DNA of 64,000 nt from Duganella margarita (lineage in GTDB: Bacteria; Pseudomonadota; Gammaproteobacteria; Burkholderiales; Burkholderiaceae_D): the NCBI RefSeq assembly GCF_009857535.1, contig NZ_WWCS01000021.1:1-64000 (forward strand). The letters run 5' to 3'. The position numbers and the translations under genes were made by a program. The number at the start of each line of letters is the position of its first letter. Within the stretch, counting starts at the first letter, position 1. Shown piece by piece: positions 52,103-60,701 of the stretch. Below the pieces are notes generated by a model that had not been told where the DNA came from, searched no databases, and saw only the letters and a program-made list of their open reading frames with translations.

Positions 52103-52597
52103 TTATGCGGCCAGCGCGGTGCTTTCGATCAGGCCCATATCGGCGCTGGACATCAGCTTGTCGATGTCGACCAGGATCAGCATGCGGTCTTCAATGGTGC
52201 CGAGGCCGACAATGTGGTCGGTATTCAGCGCCGAGCCGATTTCCGGCGCCGGTTTGATCTGCTCAGGCAGCAGCGTGGTCACGTCCGACACGCGATCCAC
52301 CACCATGCCGACCACGCGGTGGCCGATATTGAGGATGATGACCACGGTGAACTGGTCATAGGTCGGGGTGCCCAGATTGAATTTGATGCGCATATCGACG
52401 ATCGGCACGATGATGCCGCGCAGATTGACTACGCCCTTGACGAAGCCCGGCGCGTTGGCGATGCGGGTGGGCGTTTCGTAGCTGCGGATCTCGCTTACTT
52501 TTTGAATATCAATGCCGTACTCTTCCTGGCCGAGGGTAAAGGCCAGGTACTCGCCGGCGCTCGAGGACGTCGCGTGCAATTCGCTTACGTTAGACAT
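52103..52597 (-). CDS. cheW: CheW chemotaxis adaptor
   Basis: 164 residues from ATG 52597, with AGAAGG upstream. The CheW SH3-like fold is plain: 'YLAFTLGQEEYGIDIQKVSEI', 'IANAPGFVKGVVNLRGIIVPIVDMR', 'VGMVVDRVSDV', 'MLILVDIDKLM'. It couples the receptor to CheA. 83 bp upstream of the MCP gene. Confidence 0.96.
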   Translation of the reverse strand: MSNVSELHATSSSAGEYLAFTLGQEEYGIDIQKVSEIRSYETPTRIANAPGFVKGVVNLRGIIVPIVDMRIKFNLGTPTYDQFTVVIILNIGHRVVGMVVDRVSDVTTLLPEQIKPAPEIGSALNTDHIVGLGTIEDRMLILVDIDKLMSSADMGLIESTALAA

Positions 52598-52796
52598 AGG
52601 TTTTCCTTCTCTGCGATAGTGACTATGCGTAATGTTACCGCAAGTCAAGATCAATAGCACCAAATAAATGCATAGCAGCAACAAAATAAACTTATTGCAA
52701 TTCTCAGATTGATAATTCGGCTACGGTTTTCTCCTGCACAAGGTGCGCCAAGGCTGTATCATTTACACAAAATCGACGAATCAATCCGGGAGACCG

Positions 52797-53456
52797 ATGA
52801 ATAGCTTGCTTACTGGTTGGCACCCGCGCCTGGTGGCCCTGGCCACTGCGGCACAGGGCATGGATGGCGCTCATGACACCAACCATCTGCACCGCGTCTG
52901 GCGCAACGCCAGCCTGCTGCTGAACGATTATCCCGAGGCCGACGCACTGGTGGTGCTGGCCGGCTGTTACCTGCATGACCTGGTCAACCTGCCGAAGAAC
53001 CATCCCGAGCGCCATTTGGCGTCGCGCAAGGCCGCGCTGCTGGCCAGCCGCCAGCTGGCCGAACTGGATTTCCCGCCGAACAGACTGGCCGGCGTGGCTC
53101 ACGCCATCGAGAGCCACAGTTTTTCCGCCGGCATCCGCGCCGAGACCATCGAAGCCAAAATCGTGCAGGACGCCGACCGGCTGGATGCGCTCGGCGCGGT
53201 CGGCCTGGCGCGGCTGTTCTACACCGCCGGCCGCATGGATTCGGCGCTGGCGCATCCGGACGATCCGATGGCGCTGCACCGCGACCTCAATGACAAGGCG
53301 TACGCGCTGGACCATATCGACACCAAGCTGGCCACCCTGCCCGGCACCATGCAGACCGCCGCCGGCCGCCGCCTGGCCGACAACCGGCTGCATGAATTGA
53401 TCGCCTTCCGTGACAGCTTTATCGCCGAATGGGCCGCCAGCCCGGCCGCGCCGTAA
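52797..53456 (+). CDS. HD-domain phosphohydrolase
   Basis: 219 residues from ATG 52797 with GGGAG upstream. HD-fold ligands: 'AHDTNHLHRVWRNA', 'CYLHDLVNLPKNHPER', 'VAHAIESHSF' and 'KIVQDADRLDALGAVGLAR'. YedJ-like metal-dependent phosphohydrolase; the substrate is unknown. It reads toward the MFS gene 23 bp on, so the two are probably co-transcribed. Confidence 0.9.
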   Translation: MNSLLTGWHPRLVALATAAQGMDGAHDTNHLHRVWRNASLLLNDYPEADALVVLAGCYLHDLVNLPKNHPERHLASRKAALLASRQLAELDFPPNRLAGVAHAIESHSFSAGIRAETIEAKIVQDADRLDALGAVGLARLFYTAGRMDSALAHPDDPMALHRDLNDKAYALDHIDTKLATLPGTMQTAAGRRLADNRLHELIAFRDSFIAEWAASPAAP

Positions 53457-53479
53457 CCGACCCTCGCCACCTTCCCTAC

Positions 53480-54739
53480 ATGACCACCACTGACACCTCG
53501 GCAGCGGCGCCGCTGCCGGTACCGGGCAAGCCGCCGGGCAACCTGAATTTTGTCCTGATCTGCGTCTTCATCGATATGCTGGGCATCGGCCTGATCGTGC
53601 CGGTGCTGCCGGTGCTGGTCGGCGAATTCACCGGCACGCGCGACAACCAGGCCTACTGGTATGGCGTGATGAGCGCGGTGTTCGGCCTGATGCAGTTCCT
53701 GTTCATGCCGATGCTGGGCGCGATCAGCGACCGTGTCGGCCGCCGCCCGGTGCTGCTGTATTCCATGGCCGGCATGAGCATCAACTTCCTGACCACGGCC
53801 TGGGCGCCCAACCTGGCCTGCCTGTTTATCGGCCGCGTGATCGGCGGCATGTCGTCGGCCAGCATGTCGGTGGCGTCGGCCTATGCATCGGATATTTCGA
53901 CACCGGACAACCGCGCCAAGAGCTTCGGCAAGATCGGTGCGGCGTTCGGCCTGGGCTTTATTTGCGGGCCGATGCTGGGCGGGCTACTGGGCACGGTCGA
54001 CCTGCATCTGCCGTTCTATGTGGCCGGCGCGCTGTCGGCCGCCAATCTGGTCTACGGCTATCTGATGGTGCCGGAATCGCTGCCGGCGTCGCGCCGCGCG
54101 CCGTTCAAGCTATCCAAGATCAATCCGCTGGCGGCGCTGGCCAAGCTGGCGCGCCGCACCGACATCCGCGGCCTGGTGGTCACCTACACGCTGGTGACGC
54201 TGGCGGCGATGATGCTGCAAACCACCTGGGTGCTGTACACCACCTTCCGCTTCAACTGGACGCCCGGCCAGAACGGCGCGGCCCTGTTCTGCGTCGGCCT
54301 GACGGCGGCGGTGGTGCAGGCCGGCCTGCTTGGCCTGCTGATCAAGCGCTTCGGCGAGGTGCGGCTGGCGCAGCTAGGCATGGTCTCGGGCACCCTCACC
54401 TATCTGCTGTATGGCCTGGCCACGCAGGGCTGGATGATGTATGTGCTGATCGTCTGTAATGTGCTGTCGTTTGCGATTGGCCCGGCTCTGCAGAGCATCA
54501 TCTCCAAGCACACGCCGGCCGACGAGCAAGGCGAGTTAATGGGATCGCTGCAATCGATCAGCAGCGTGGGCGTGATCGTCATGCCGCTGCTGGGCTCCGC
54601 GATCCTGGGTGAAGTCAGCCACCTGCCGGCCGGCGACTGGCGCGTCGGCAGCACCTTTTACCTGTGCGCCGCCATGCAGGCGATGGCGGTGCTGGTGGCT
54701 CAGCGCTACTTCGGCAAGCACGAGGAGGACGAAGCATGA
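53480..54739 (+). CDS. MFS transporter, TetA-like drug/proton antiporter
   Basis: 419 residues, 12 hydrophobic helices. 'MLGIGLIVPVLPVLVGEFTG' in helix 1 and 'GAISDRVGRRPVLLYS' (MFS motif A) between helices 2 and 3 place it in the TCR/Tet branch. It exports small molecules with proton exchange. The stop overlaps the next gene's ATG by 4 bp. Confidence 0.92.
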   Translation: MTTTDTSAAAPLPVPGKPPGNLNFVLICVFIDMLGIGLIVPVLPVLVGEFTGTRDNQAYWYGVMSAVFGLMQFLFMPMLGAISDRVGRRPVLLYSMAGMSINFLTTAWAPNLACLFIGRVIGGMSSASMSVASAYASDISTPDNRAKSFGKIGAAFGLGFICGPMLGGLLGTVDLHLPFYVAGALSAANLVYGYLMVPESLPASRRAPFKLSKINPLAALAKLARRTDIRGLVVTYTLVTLAAMMLQTTWVLYTTFRFNWTPGQNGAALFCVGLTAAVVQAGLLGLLIKRFGEVRLAQLGMVSGTLTYLLYGLATQGWMMYVLIVCNVLSFAIGPALQSIISKHTPADEQGELMGSLQSISSVGVIVMPLLGSAILGEVSHLPAGDWRVGSTFYLCAAMQAMAVLVAQRYFGKHEEDEA

Positions 54740-55548
54740 CGTTGCGCTGCTTGATCGCGGCCTGCATCGCCAGTTTTGCATTTGCCTCGCACAGCGCCGG
54801 CGCCGCCGGCTGTTCGCGCGAGATTTCGGTGCCGGTATCGGCCAACGGCGCCAGCGTCATCGTCGACGGCACGCAGGTGAAAGGCATTTATCCGGATCTG
54901 CTGCGTGGCATCGGGCCGAAGATCGGCTGCAGTTTTGTGTTCACCGTGGTGCCGCGCGCGCGCCAGGTGGCGATGTTCAAGAACGGTACGGCAGACCTGC
55001 TGGCGCCAGCGTCGCGCACGCAGGATCGCGACCAGATGGGCACCTTCATCCCGATGATCAATCACCGTCCGATGCTGATTTCGGTGAATAGCGGGCGCGC
55101 GCCGATCGCCGATCTACCGGATCTGCTGGCGCGCCGCGAATTGCGCGTGGCCGTGGTGCGCGGCTTTGATTATGGTGAGAGGTATTCGACGCTGCTCACC
55201 GAGCTGCAAAAACAGGGCCGCCTGTTCGTGGAAGTCGACGTGATTGCGGTGGCGCGCCTGCTGCATGCCGGTTCGGCCGACGTCACCATCATGGGGCCGA
55301 CGCTGATGGCGGGAGCGATTCGCCGCGAGCAGCGCGTGCACGGCCTGCAGGAACGGCTGAAAATGGAGGCTATCCCGGAACTGCCGTGGAGCCAGAGCGG
55401 CGCCTACATCTCCAACGCGCTCAAGCCGGAAGACCTGGCCATCCTGCGCGAGGCGCTGGAGACGGCCGGCAAATCCAATCAGGTGATGGACGGCTACCGG
55501 CGCTACTTCCGCACGGACCTGTTGTCCGACAGCGTGCGTCCGCGTTAA
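54736..55548 (+). CDS. Periplasmic amino-acid-binding-type (PBPb) protein
   Basis: 270 residues from ATG 54736, coupled to the MFS gene. Signal peptide to about AGA-A. Type 2 periplasmic binding fold: 'IVDGTQVKGIYPDLLRGIGPKIG', 'VPRARQVAMFKNGTADLLAPAS', 'RELRVAVVRGFDYG'. No ABC permease or ATPase gene is near, so it may act as a sensor or solute protein outside an ABC system. It overlaps the convergent hydrolase by 4 bp. Confidence 0.85.
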   Translation: MTLRCLIAACIASFAFASHSAGAAGCSREISVPVSANGASVIVDGTQVKGIYPDLLRGIGPKIGCSFVFTVVPRARQVAMFKNGTADLLAPASRTQDRDQMGTFIPMINHRPMLISVNSGRAPIADLPDLLARRELRVAVVRGFDYGERYSTLLTELQKQGRLFVEVDVIAVARLLHAGSADVTIMGPTLMAGAIRREQRVHGLQERLKMEAIPELPWSQSGAYISNALKPEDLAILREALETAGKSNQVMDGYRRYFRTDLLSDSVRPR

Positions 55549-56381
55549 TGTACTGCCAGCCCGCCAATGAATTCGCAATAGGCCGGCTGCACCATCGCAT
55601 TGGTCAGCACATCGTTATGGCCGGCGCCCGGTACCAGCAGCAGCCGTTTGGAGGATGACGGCAGCGCCGCGTAGACCTGCTTCGCCAGGCGCGGCGGCGT
55701 GGTGTGGTCCGCCGCCCCTTCCAGCACCAGCGCCGGCCCGGCGTAGCCCGATGCCGCCGCCACGTTGTCAATATCCTGCAATTCCGGGCTGATCTCCAGT
55801 CGCACGAACGGCCACACATACCATGGCAGCATGGCATTGCCCCAGTCGCGCGCGTTGGTGGTGGTCGATTCGAGTATCAGACCGCGCGCGGCGGGACGCT
55901 GCTGCGCCACGTAAGCCGCGACGAAGCTGCCGAGCGACTGCCCGTGCAGCACCACCTGGCCGGGACGGCGCGCGTTGACGTCGTCGAAGATCCGCAGTGC
56001 GTCGCTCTTCAGCATGGCGATGGTCGGCACGCCCTTGCTGCGGCCGTAGCCGCGATAGTCAAAGATGGTAACGTCGGCGCCGCAGGGCGCAATCGCGCCC
56101 AGCACTTCCGCGCCGTGCTGGTCGAGATGGAAGCTGTTGCCGCCGAAGTACAGCACCGTCAGCGCGTTGCCGGCACGGGTGGCCGAGACGCCGTGCAGTT
56201 CCGCGTCCGCGACCGGCAGCGCAAGTTCGGCGAGCTGCCAGGCGGGCGCGCTGGTGCTGTCGAGGGTGTGCGACGGCGGTGCATCGCCGGGCTTGTCAGC
56301 GCGCAGGACATTTCGCTCCCCGACCTGCATCGCACATCCGGACAACATCAACACGCTTACCGCCAGCCATGCTTGCCTCAT
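55545..56381 (-). CDS. Lipoprotein alpha/beta hydrolase
   Basis: 278 residues from ATG 56381, with AGGAG upstream. Lipobox 'LMLSGC' anchors it after signal-peptide cleavage. The catalytic Ser is in 'VLHGQSLGSFVAAYVAQ', the Asp in 'LVLEGAADHTTPP' and the His in 'GAGHNDVL'. 'YFGGNSFHLDQHG' is the oxyanion region. Esterase/lipase-like; substrate unknown. Divergent from the DUF2975 gene. Confidence 0.9.
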   Translation of the reverse strand: MRQAWLAVSVLMLSGCAMQVGERNVLRADKPGDAPPSHTLDSTSAPAWQLAELALPVADAELHGVSATRAGNALTVLYFGGNSFHLDQHGAEVLGAIAPCGADVTIFDYRGYGRSKGVPTIAMLKSDALRIFDDVNARRPGQVVLHGQSLGSFVAAYVAQQRPAARGLILESTTTNARDWGNAMLPWYVWPFVRLEISPELQDIDNVAAASGYAGPALVLEGAADHTTPPRLAKQVYAALPSSSKRLLLVPGAGHNDVLTNAMVQPAYCEFIGGLAVH

Positions 56382-56396
56382 TTCCCGCTCCTGTTT

Positions 56397-56413
56397 TTGA
56401 ATGTACAATTCAA
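56397..56413. promoter_or_regulatory. Palindrome in the divergent promoter region, candidate operator
   Basis: TTGAAT-GTACA-ATTCAA: perfect 6-bp arms with a 5-base spacer, in the AT-rich gap between the hydrolase and DUF2975 genes. It suits binding by the XRE regulator encoded two genes on, which would give autoregulation. No binding data. Confidence 0.4.
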
Positions 56414-56451
56414 TATACAACAACAAAAACTTACTGTAAAACGATAAATTT

Positions 56452-56973
56452 ATGAAAATCTCACTGATCCGCATTTTCCTGTGGCTGTGCGTTGCCGTGC
56501 AGGCGGCGTTTTTTGTCTTCGCGTGGACAAGGTTTGCGCCGGCGATCGGCAGCATGACCATCGAGATCACAGCGGAAGGCGTCGGCACGGCGGCCAAGCT
56601 GGCGCTGTCGCCGTCGCAGCGGTGGCTCGGTGCGGCGTTGGCCGCCGTGCCGCTGCTGGTAATGGGCTATGGCTTGTGGCGGCTGGACCGGCTGCTGCTG
56701 AACTTCCGCCGCCAGGATTTGTTCACGGCGCAATCGGTCGGCCACCTGCGCGCGTTTGCCGGCGCCACGCTGGCGTCGACGCTGCTGACGATTGCAGAAC
56801 CACCGGTGCGGACGCTGGCGTTCTGGCTGATGGGGGGCGGCGACCGGCATGTGTCGGTGGGCGTGCGGTCGGAACAGATTATTCTGCTGCTGGTGTGCGC
56901 ACTGTTTTATCTGGTCACGCGGCTGATGCAGGAAGGCAGCCGGCTGGCGGCGGAGAACGAGGCGTTCATCTGA
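56452..56973 (+). CDS. DUF2975 membrane protein
   Basis: 173 residues with four hydrophobic helices: 'IRIFLWLCVAVQAAFFVFAW', one near 60-80 after 'SQRWLGAALAAVPLLVM', one near 98-118 and one near the C-terminus ('IILLLVCALFYLVTRLM'). 'RLLLNFRRQDLFT' is the DUF2975 signature. Such genes are nearly always paired with a small XRE regulator, as here, where the stop abuts the regulator's ATG. Function unknown. Confidence 0.88.
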   Translation: MKISLIRIFLWLCVAVQAAFFVFAWTRFAPAIGSMTIEITAEGVGTAAKLALSPSQRWLGAALAAVPLLVMGYGLWRLDRLLLNFRRQDLFTAQSVGHLRAFAGATLASTLLTIAEPPVRTLAFWLMGGGDRHVSVGVRSEQIILLLVCALFYLVTRLMQEGSRLAAENEAFI

Positions 56974-57212
56974 TGGCCATCGTAATCAATCTGGATCTGA
57001 TGCTGGCCAAGCGCAAGGTCAAGTCGCGCGAGCTGGCGGCGTATGTGGGGATTACCGAGCAAAACCTGTCGCTGCTTAAATCCGGCAAAGTCAAAGGCAT
57101 TCGTTTTTCCACGCTGGAGAAAATCTGCGAACGGCTGGACTGCCAGCCAGGCGACATCCTGGAACGCACGCCGGAGCCGGACAACGACGATGCAGCTAGT
57201 GGAGAAATTTGA
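56973..57212 (+). CDS. Small XRE-family regulator of the DUF2975 pair
   Basis: 79 residues. One helix-turn-helix of the Cro/C1 type: 'MAIVINLDLMLAKRKVKSRELAAYVGITEQNLSLLKSGKVKGIRFSTLEKICERLDCQPGDIL', split across residues 1-63. ATG 56973 overlaps the DUF2975 stop by one base. It probably represses its own operon at the palindrome upstream. It overlaps the convergent DUF1640 gene by 17 bp. Confidence 0.92.
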   Translation: MAIVINLDLMLAKRKVKSRELAAYVGITEQNLSLLKSGKVKGIRFSTLEKICERLDCQPGDILERTPEPDNDDAASGEI

Positions 57213-57480
57213 ATAGCACGGCCGTGGCGCCGGTCTGAACAATGAGTATCCCGCACAACCACTGTATCAGCTCCGCTTTCAAGGAAGACAGTCCTTCGCG
57301 GAATTCCGCCCGCAAACCAGTCTGCAGCTCGGACAAGCGCAAATCCAGATACTCCTTGGTCACCAGATGGCTTTCAATCAGCTGAAAAAGCGCCACCGCC
57401 AAGGCTTTCGCCTGCTGCTGCGAGAAACCGCCTTCCACCAAAGTATCCATGAACGCCACCATATTGAAATTATTCGACAT
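57196..57480 (-). CDS. DUF1640/CCDC90-like coiled-coil membrane protein
   Basis: 94 residues: a helical N-terminus (FMDTLVEGGFSQQQAKALAVAL), a coiled coil (YLDLRLSELQTGLRAEFREGLSSLKAELIQW) and a C-terminal membrane helix (LCGILIVQTGATAVLF). This is the DUF1640 pattern common in betaproteobacteria, function unknown. GGAGAACAC precedes the ATG. The 249 bases upstream (57481-57729) hold the trpS leader. Confidence 0.82.
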   Translation of the reverse strand: MSNNFNMVAFMDTLVEGGFSQQQAKALAVALFQLIESHLVTKEYLDLRLSELQTGLRAEFREGLSSLKAELIQWLCGILIVQTGATAVLFKFLH

Positions 57481-57530
57481 GTGTTCTCCTTTTTCGGTTT
57501 AGACCGCCTTCTGCACAAAAGAGTTCCGAA

Positions 57531-57729
57531 CTTGACAGACCGCCACCAAACTGCAACCATACGGCCATGATTTTTTATGCCCCGCCTCACACCCGCACGT
57601 ATTGGCGCCGCTCCTAGCGAGCGCGGCCACTGTACAACCATAGTGATGTGATATTTTTATCAACGCCGCCCTAGTCTGGTGGCGTTTTTGTATCCGCTCA
57701 CCAGACCGGGGCAACGTAAAGGAACCCTG
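57531..57729 (+). promoter_or_regulatory. Structured leader of trpS with candidate promoter and alternative hairpins
   Basis: A perfect TTGACA at 57531-57536 is followed 18 bp on by a weak AACCAT. The leader then carries a hairpin (CGCTC 57609-57613 / GAGCG 57619-57623), a terminator (57662-57689) and a mutually exclusive stem GTCTGGT (57674-57680) / ACCAGAC (57700-57706). A 16-codon ORF (57567-57617) with one Trp codon ends in the first hairpin, but lacks a clear ribosome-binding site. The layout is attenuator-like; mechanism unproven. Confidence 0.5.
57662..57689 (+). terminator. Intrinsic terminator 40 bp before trpS
   Basis: Nine-pair stem AACGCCGCC / GGTGGCGTT (one G-T pair) with a 7-base loop, running into TTTTT. 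The nearest plus-strand gene upstream ends at 57212, 450 bp away, with a minus-strand gene between, so it most likely acts within the trpS leader. Confidence 0.75.
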
Positions 57730-58794
57730 ATGAGTCTGCCTGAACTGCCACAAACCGACGCCGCCGAAGTCTCTGCGGTCGCCACCGCACCCAAGGGTCC
57801 GCAAATCATCCTGACCGGCGACCGCCCGACCGGTCCGCTGCACCTGGGCCACTTCGTCGGCAGCCTGCGCAACCGCGTGGAATACCAGCACCAATTCAAG
57901 CAATTCATCATGCTGGCCGACTCGCAAGCGTTGACCGACAATATGGACGACACCAACAAGGTGCACCGCAACGTGGTCGAGGTGGCGCTGGACTACCTGG
58001 CGGTCGGCATCGACCCGGCCAAGTCGACCATCCTGATCCAGTCGCAGATCCCGGAACTGGCCGAACTGACCTTCTATTATCTGAACATGGTCACCGTGGC
58101 GCGCCTGGAGCGCAACCCGACCGTCAAGACCGAAATCGCCCTGCGCGGCTTCGAGCGCGATATTCCGGCCGGCTTCCTGACCTACCCCGCCTCGCAAGCC
58201 GCCGACATCTCGGCCTTCAAGGCCACGCTGGTGCCGGTTGGCGAAGACCAGATTCCGATGATCGAACAGACCAACGAAATCGTGCGCCGCTTCAACCGCA
58301 TCGTGAATAAAGACATCCTGGTCGAGTGCAAGGCGCTGGTGCCGGACATCGGCCGCCTGCCGGGCATCGACGGCAAGGCCAAGATGAGCAAATCGCTGGG
58401 CAACACCATCAACCTGGGCGCCACCGCCGCCGAGATCACCGCCGCCGTCAAAAAGGTCTACACCGACCCGCTGCACCTGCGGGTGGAAGATCCGGGCCAC
58501 CTGGAAGGCAACGTCGCCTTCATCTACCTGGACGCCTTCGATCCGGAAAAAGACAAGCTGGAAGAAATGAAAGCCCACTACGTGCGCGGCGGCCTGGGCG
58601 ATTCCATCGTCAAGAAACGACTGGAAGTGGTGCTGCAGGAACTGCTGGCGCCGATCCGCGCCCGCCGCGAAGAGCTGGAAAAAGACAAGGGCTACATTAT
58701 GCAACTGCTGAAGGAAGGCACTATGCAGGCCCGCGAAGTGGCGGCCAAAACCGCCGATGAAGTCAAGGCCGCGCTCGGCCTGAGCTACTTCTGA
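57730..58794 (+). CDS. trpS: Tryptophanyl-tRNA synthetase
   Basis: 354 residues from ATG 57730 with AAAGGAA upstream. Class I signatures: 'PTGPLHLGHFVGSLRN' (HIGH-type, 38-41) and 'KAKMSKSLGN' (KMSKS 218-222). It charges tRNA-Trp in the cytosol and is essential unless a second copy exists. A short extra N-terminus (about 22 residues) precedes the catalytic core. Followed closely by the DUF1294 gene. Confidence 0.97.
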   Translation: MSLPELPQTDAAEVSAVATAPKGPQIILTGDRPTGPLHLGHFVGSLRNRVEYQHQFKQFIMLADSQALTDNMDDTNKVHRNVVEVALDYLAVGIDPAKSTILIQSQIPELAELTFYYLNMVTVARLERNPTVKTEIALRGFERDIPAGFLTYPASQAADISAFKATLVPVGEDQIPMIEQTNEIVRRFNRIVNKDILVECKALVPDIGRLPGIDGKAKMSKSLGNTINLGATAAEITAAVKKVYTDPLHLRVEDPGHLEGNVAFIYLDAFDPEKDKLEEMKAHYVRGGLGDSIVKKRLEVVLQELLAPIRARREELEKDKGYIMQLLKEGTMQAREVAAKTADEVKAALGLSYF

Positions 58795-58829
58795 ACGCGC
58801 CGGCGCTGAACTGGCTGTGGCTGGCGTCG

Positions 58830-59078
58830 TTGTATGGCGCCGCCAGCGTGGCCTGTTTCATCGCCTACGCCATCGACAAATCGGCGGCCATCGGCCAGCG
58901 CCGCCGCATTCCCGAACGCACGCTGCTGTTGCTGGGACTGGCCTGCGGCTGGCCCGGTGGTCTGCTGGCGCAACGCTGGCTGGGGCATAAGACCATCCAG
59001 ACTTCGTTCCAGATCGCTTATTGGTGCAGCGTGGTGCTGAACGTCGCCGCCGTGGGCTGGCTCTGCACTCTCAACTAA
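58830..59078 (+). CDS. DUF1294 membrane protein, start uncertain
   Basis: 82 residues from TTG 58830; the frame stays open upstream to 58761, so a CTG at 58791 or 58806 overlapping or following the trpS stop could be the true start, adding a hydrophobic 'NWLWLASLYG'. Core 'AYAIDKSAAIGQRRRIPERTLLLLGLACGWPGGLLAQRWLGHKTIQTSF' is DUF1294. Two or three membrane helices. Function unknown. Probably co-transcribed with trpS and the EamA gene. Confidence 0.8.
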   Translation: MYGAASVACFIAYAIDKSAAIGQRRRIPERTLLLLGLACGWPGGLLAQRWLGHKTIQTSFQIAYWCSVVLNVAAVGWLCTLN

Positions 59079-59089
59079 GGAATCCGACG

Positions 59090-60049
59090 ATGCTGCAAGG
59101 CGTGTTGTGTGGTCTGCTGGCCGGCGCCATGTGGGGCATGGTGTTCGTGGCGCCGGAATTCCTGCGCGCCTTCACGCCGCTGGAAATGGCTTGCGGACGC
59201 TACATCTGCTACGGGCTGATCGCCGCCGCCGTGATGTCGACGCGGCTGCCGAAGCTGCTGCGCCGGCTGGACCGCAGCGACATCGTGGCCATGATCAAGC
59301 ACGCGCTGGCCGGCAACATCGTCTACTACATGCTGCTCGCGCTGGGCGTCAAGCTGGCCGGCGTGGCAGCGACGTCGCTGATCATCGGCGTGCTGCCGAT
59401 CTCGGTCACGCTGGTGGGGCACAAGGACCACGGTGCGGTGCCGCTCAGGCAGCTAATCTGGCCGCTGCTGCTGGTCGCGGCTGGCATCGCCTGTATCAAT
59501 ATCGACGTCTTCACGCATGATGTCGGCACTGGCCTGCCGCTGAGCAGCAAGCTGCTGGGCCTGCTGTGCGCGGCGGTCGCGCTCGCGTGCTGGACCTGGT
59601 ACTCGGTCGACAACGCCCGCTACCTGAAGCGCAATCCACATTTCAGCAGCGGCGAATGGTCGGCGTTGTACGGCGTGTCCAGCGGCTTGATCGCGCTGGC
59701 GATTGCGCTGGTGGGCCTGGTATTCTTCCATGGCGACGTGACCGGCGCCGGCGCGGCGGCCAGCGGGCGTGACTGGGGACTGTTCTGGATCGTCAGCGCG
59801 GTGATTGCACTGGGGGCATCGGCCATTGGCAACCATCTGTGGAATATCGCCAGCCGCAAGGTGCCGCTGACCCTGTCCGGCCAGTTGATTCTGTTTGAAA
59901 CGCTGTTCGCGCTGCTGTACGGGTTTATCTACAAGCAGCAGTGGCCGCGTGGGCTGGAGATTGCGGCCATGGTGCTATTGATCGCGGGCGTGATGTGGTC
60001 GGTACGCATCCATGCGCTGGACGACGCCAGCGAGGCGCACGCCGGCTGA
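59090..60049 (+). CDS. DMT-superfamily (EamA) transporter
   Basis: 319 residues from ATG 59090 with AAGGA upstream. About ten hydrophobic helices in two EamA halves ('GVLCGLLAGAMWGMVFVAPEFL' and 'LGLLCAAVALACWTWYSVDNARYL'). Exports or imports small metabolites; the substrate is unknown. The stop abuts the stop of the convergent Lon-substrate-domain gene. Confidence 0.9.
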   Translation: MLQGVLCGLLAGAMWGMVFVAPEFLRAFTPLEMACGRYICYGLIAAAVMSTRLPKLLRRLDRSDIVAMIKHALAGNIVYYMLLALGVKLAGVAATSLIIGVLPISVTLVGHKDHGAVPLRQLIWPLLLVAAGIACINIDVFTHDVGTGLPLSSKLLGLLCAAVALACWTWYSVDNARYLKRNPHFSSGEWSALYGVSSGLIALAIALVGLVFFHGDVTGAGAAASGRDWGLFWIVSAVIALGASAIGNHLWNIASRKVPLTLSGQLILFETLFALLYGFIYKQQWPRGLEIAAMVLLIAGVMWSVRIHALDDASEAHAG

Positions 60050-60667
60050 TCAGTTATCGAGCAGGCCGTTCTCGCTCAGCACGTCCTGCACCAGTTCCAG
60101 CCGCAGCACCGGATTTTCCTGCAGCAGCAGGCGCTGCTTTTCTTCCAGGTCCAGCCGCAGCAGTTCGCACCAGCGGTTGGCAACCCAGCCGGCTTCGTCC
60201 AGCCGGTACGGCGGCGCCAGCGACATATTCGCAGTGGAAATCTGTTTTTTTTGTAGCGAACGGATCAGGGCGCCCAGCGCATTGGCCACGTCCTGTTGTT
60301 CGCTTGGAATCGGCACCACCATGTCCTCGGCCACCTCCTCCACCTCGGCCATCCACAAGCCGTGCTTCAGCTGCTCGGCGGATTTGACCTGGAAGCGCGT
60401 GGTGCCGATGCAGGAGATCTGTAACAGTCCCGGCAGCGGCGCCGCCCAGTCGAGAATGCGCGCCATGGTGCCGCAGGCGGACAGCGTTTCGTGCTGCTCC
60501 GGCAAGCGCACTTCGCTACCGTCGAGCAGCGAGACCACGCCGAACTCCTCGCCCTTGGCGATGCAGCGCTTGACCAGGTCCAGATAACGCACTTCAAACA
60601 CCTGCAAGGGCAAGTGCCCATCAGGAAACAGGATCGTCTTCAGCGGAAACAATGGGATAGATGGCAT
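60050..60667 (-). CDS. LON substrate-binding-domain protein
   Basis: 205 residues: 'MPSIPLFPLKTILFPDGHLPLQVFEVRYLDLVKRCIA' (residues 1-38) is the start of the Lon N-terminal domain, and the C-terminal helices (EEKQRLLLQENPVLRLELVQDVL) match too. No ATPase or protease part. Free-standing Lon N domains may bind substrates or nucleic acids; the role is unknown. Convergent with the EamA gene. Confidence 0.92.
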   Translation of the reverse strand: MPSIPLFPLKTILFPDGHLPLQVFEVRYLDLVKRCIAKGEEFGVVSLLDGSEVRLPEQHETLSACGTMARILDWAAPLPGLLQISCIGTTRFQVKSAEQLKHGLWMAEVEEVAEDMVVPIPSEQQDVANALGALIRSLQKKQISTANMSLAPPYRLDEAGWVANRWCELLRLDLEEKQRLLLQENPVLRLELVQDVLSENGLLDN

Positions 60668-60701
60668 TTCGCAATCATCTCATGAAATGGCCGGGCTCGG
60701 C

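Noticed and set aside
57647..57729. Leader peptide with tandem Trp codons (TGG TGG) before trpS
   Set aside because: The frame has no ATG, GTG or TTG start upstream of the Trp pair, so translation is unsupported; only the RNA-structure argument is kept.
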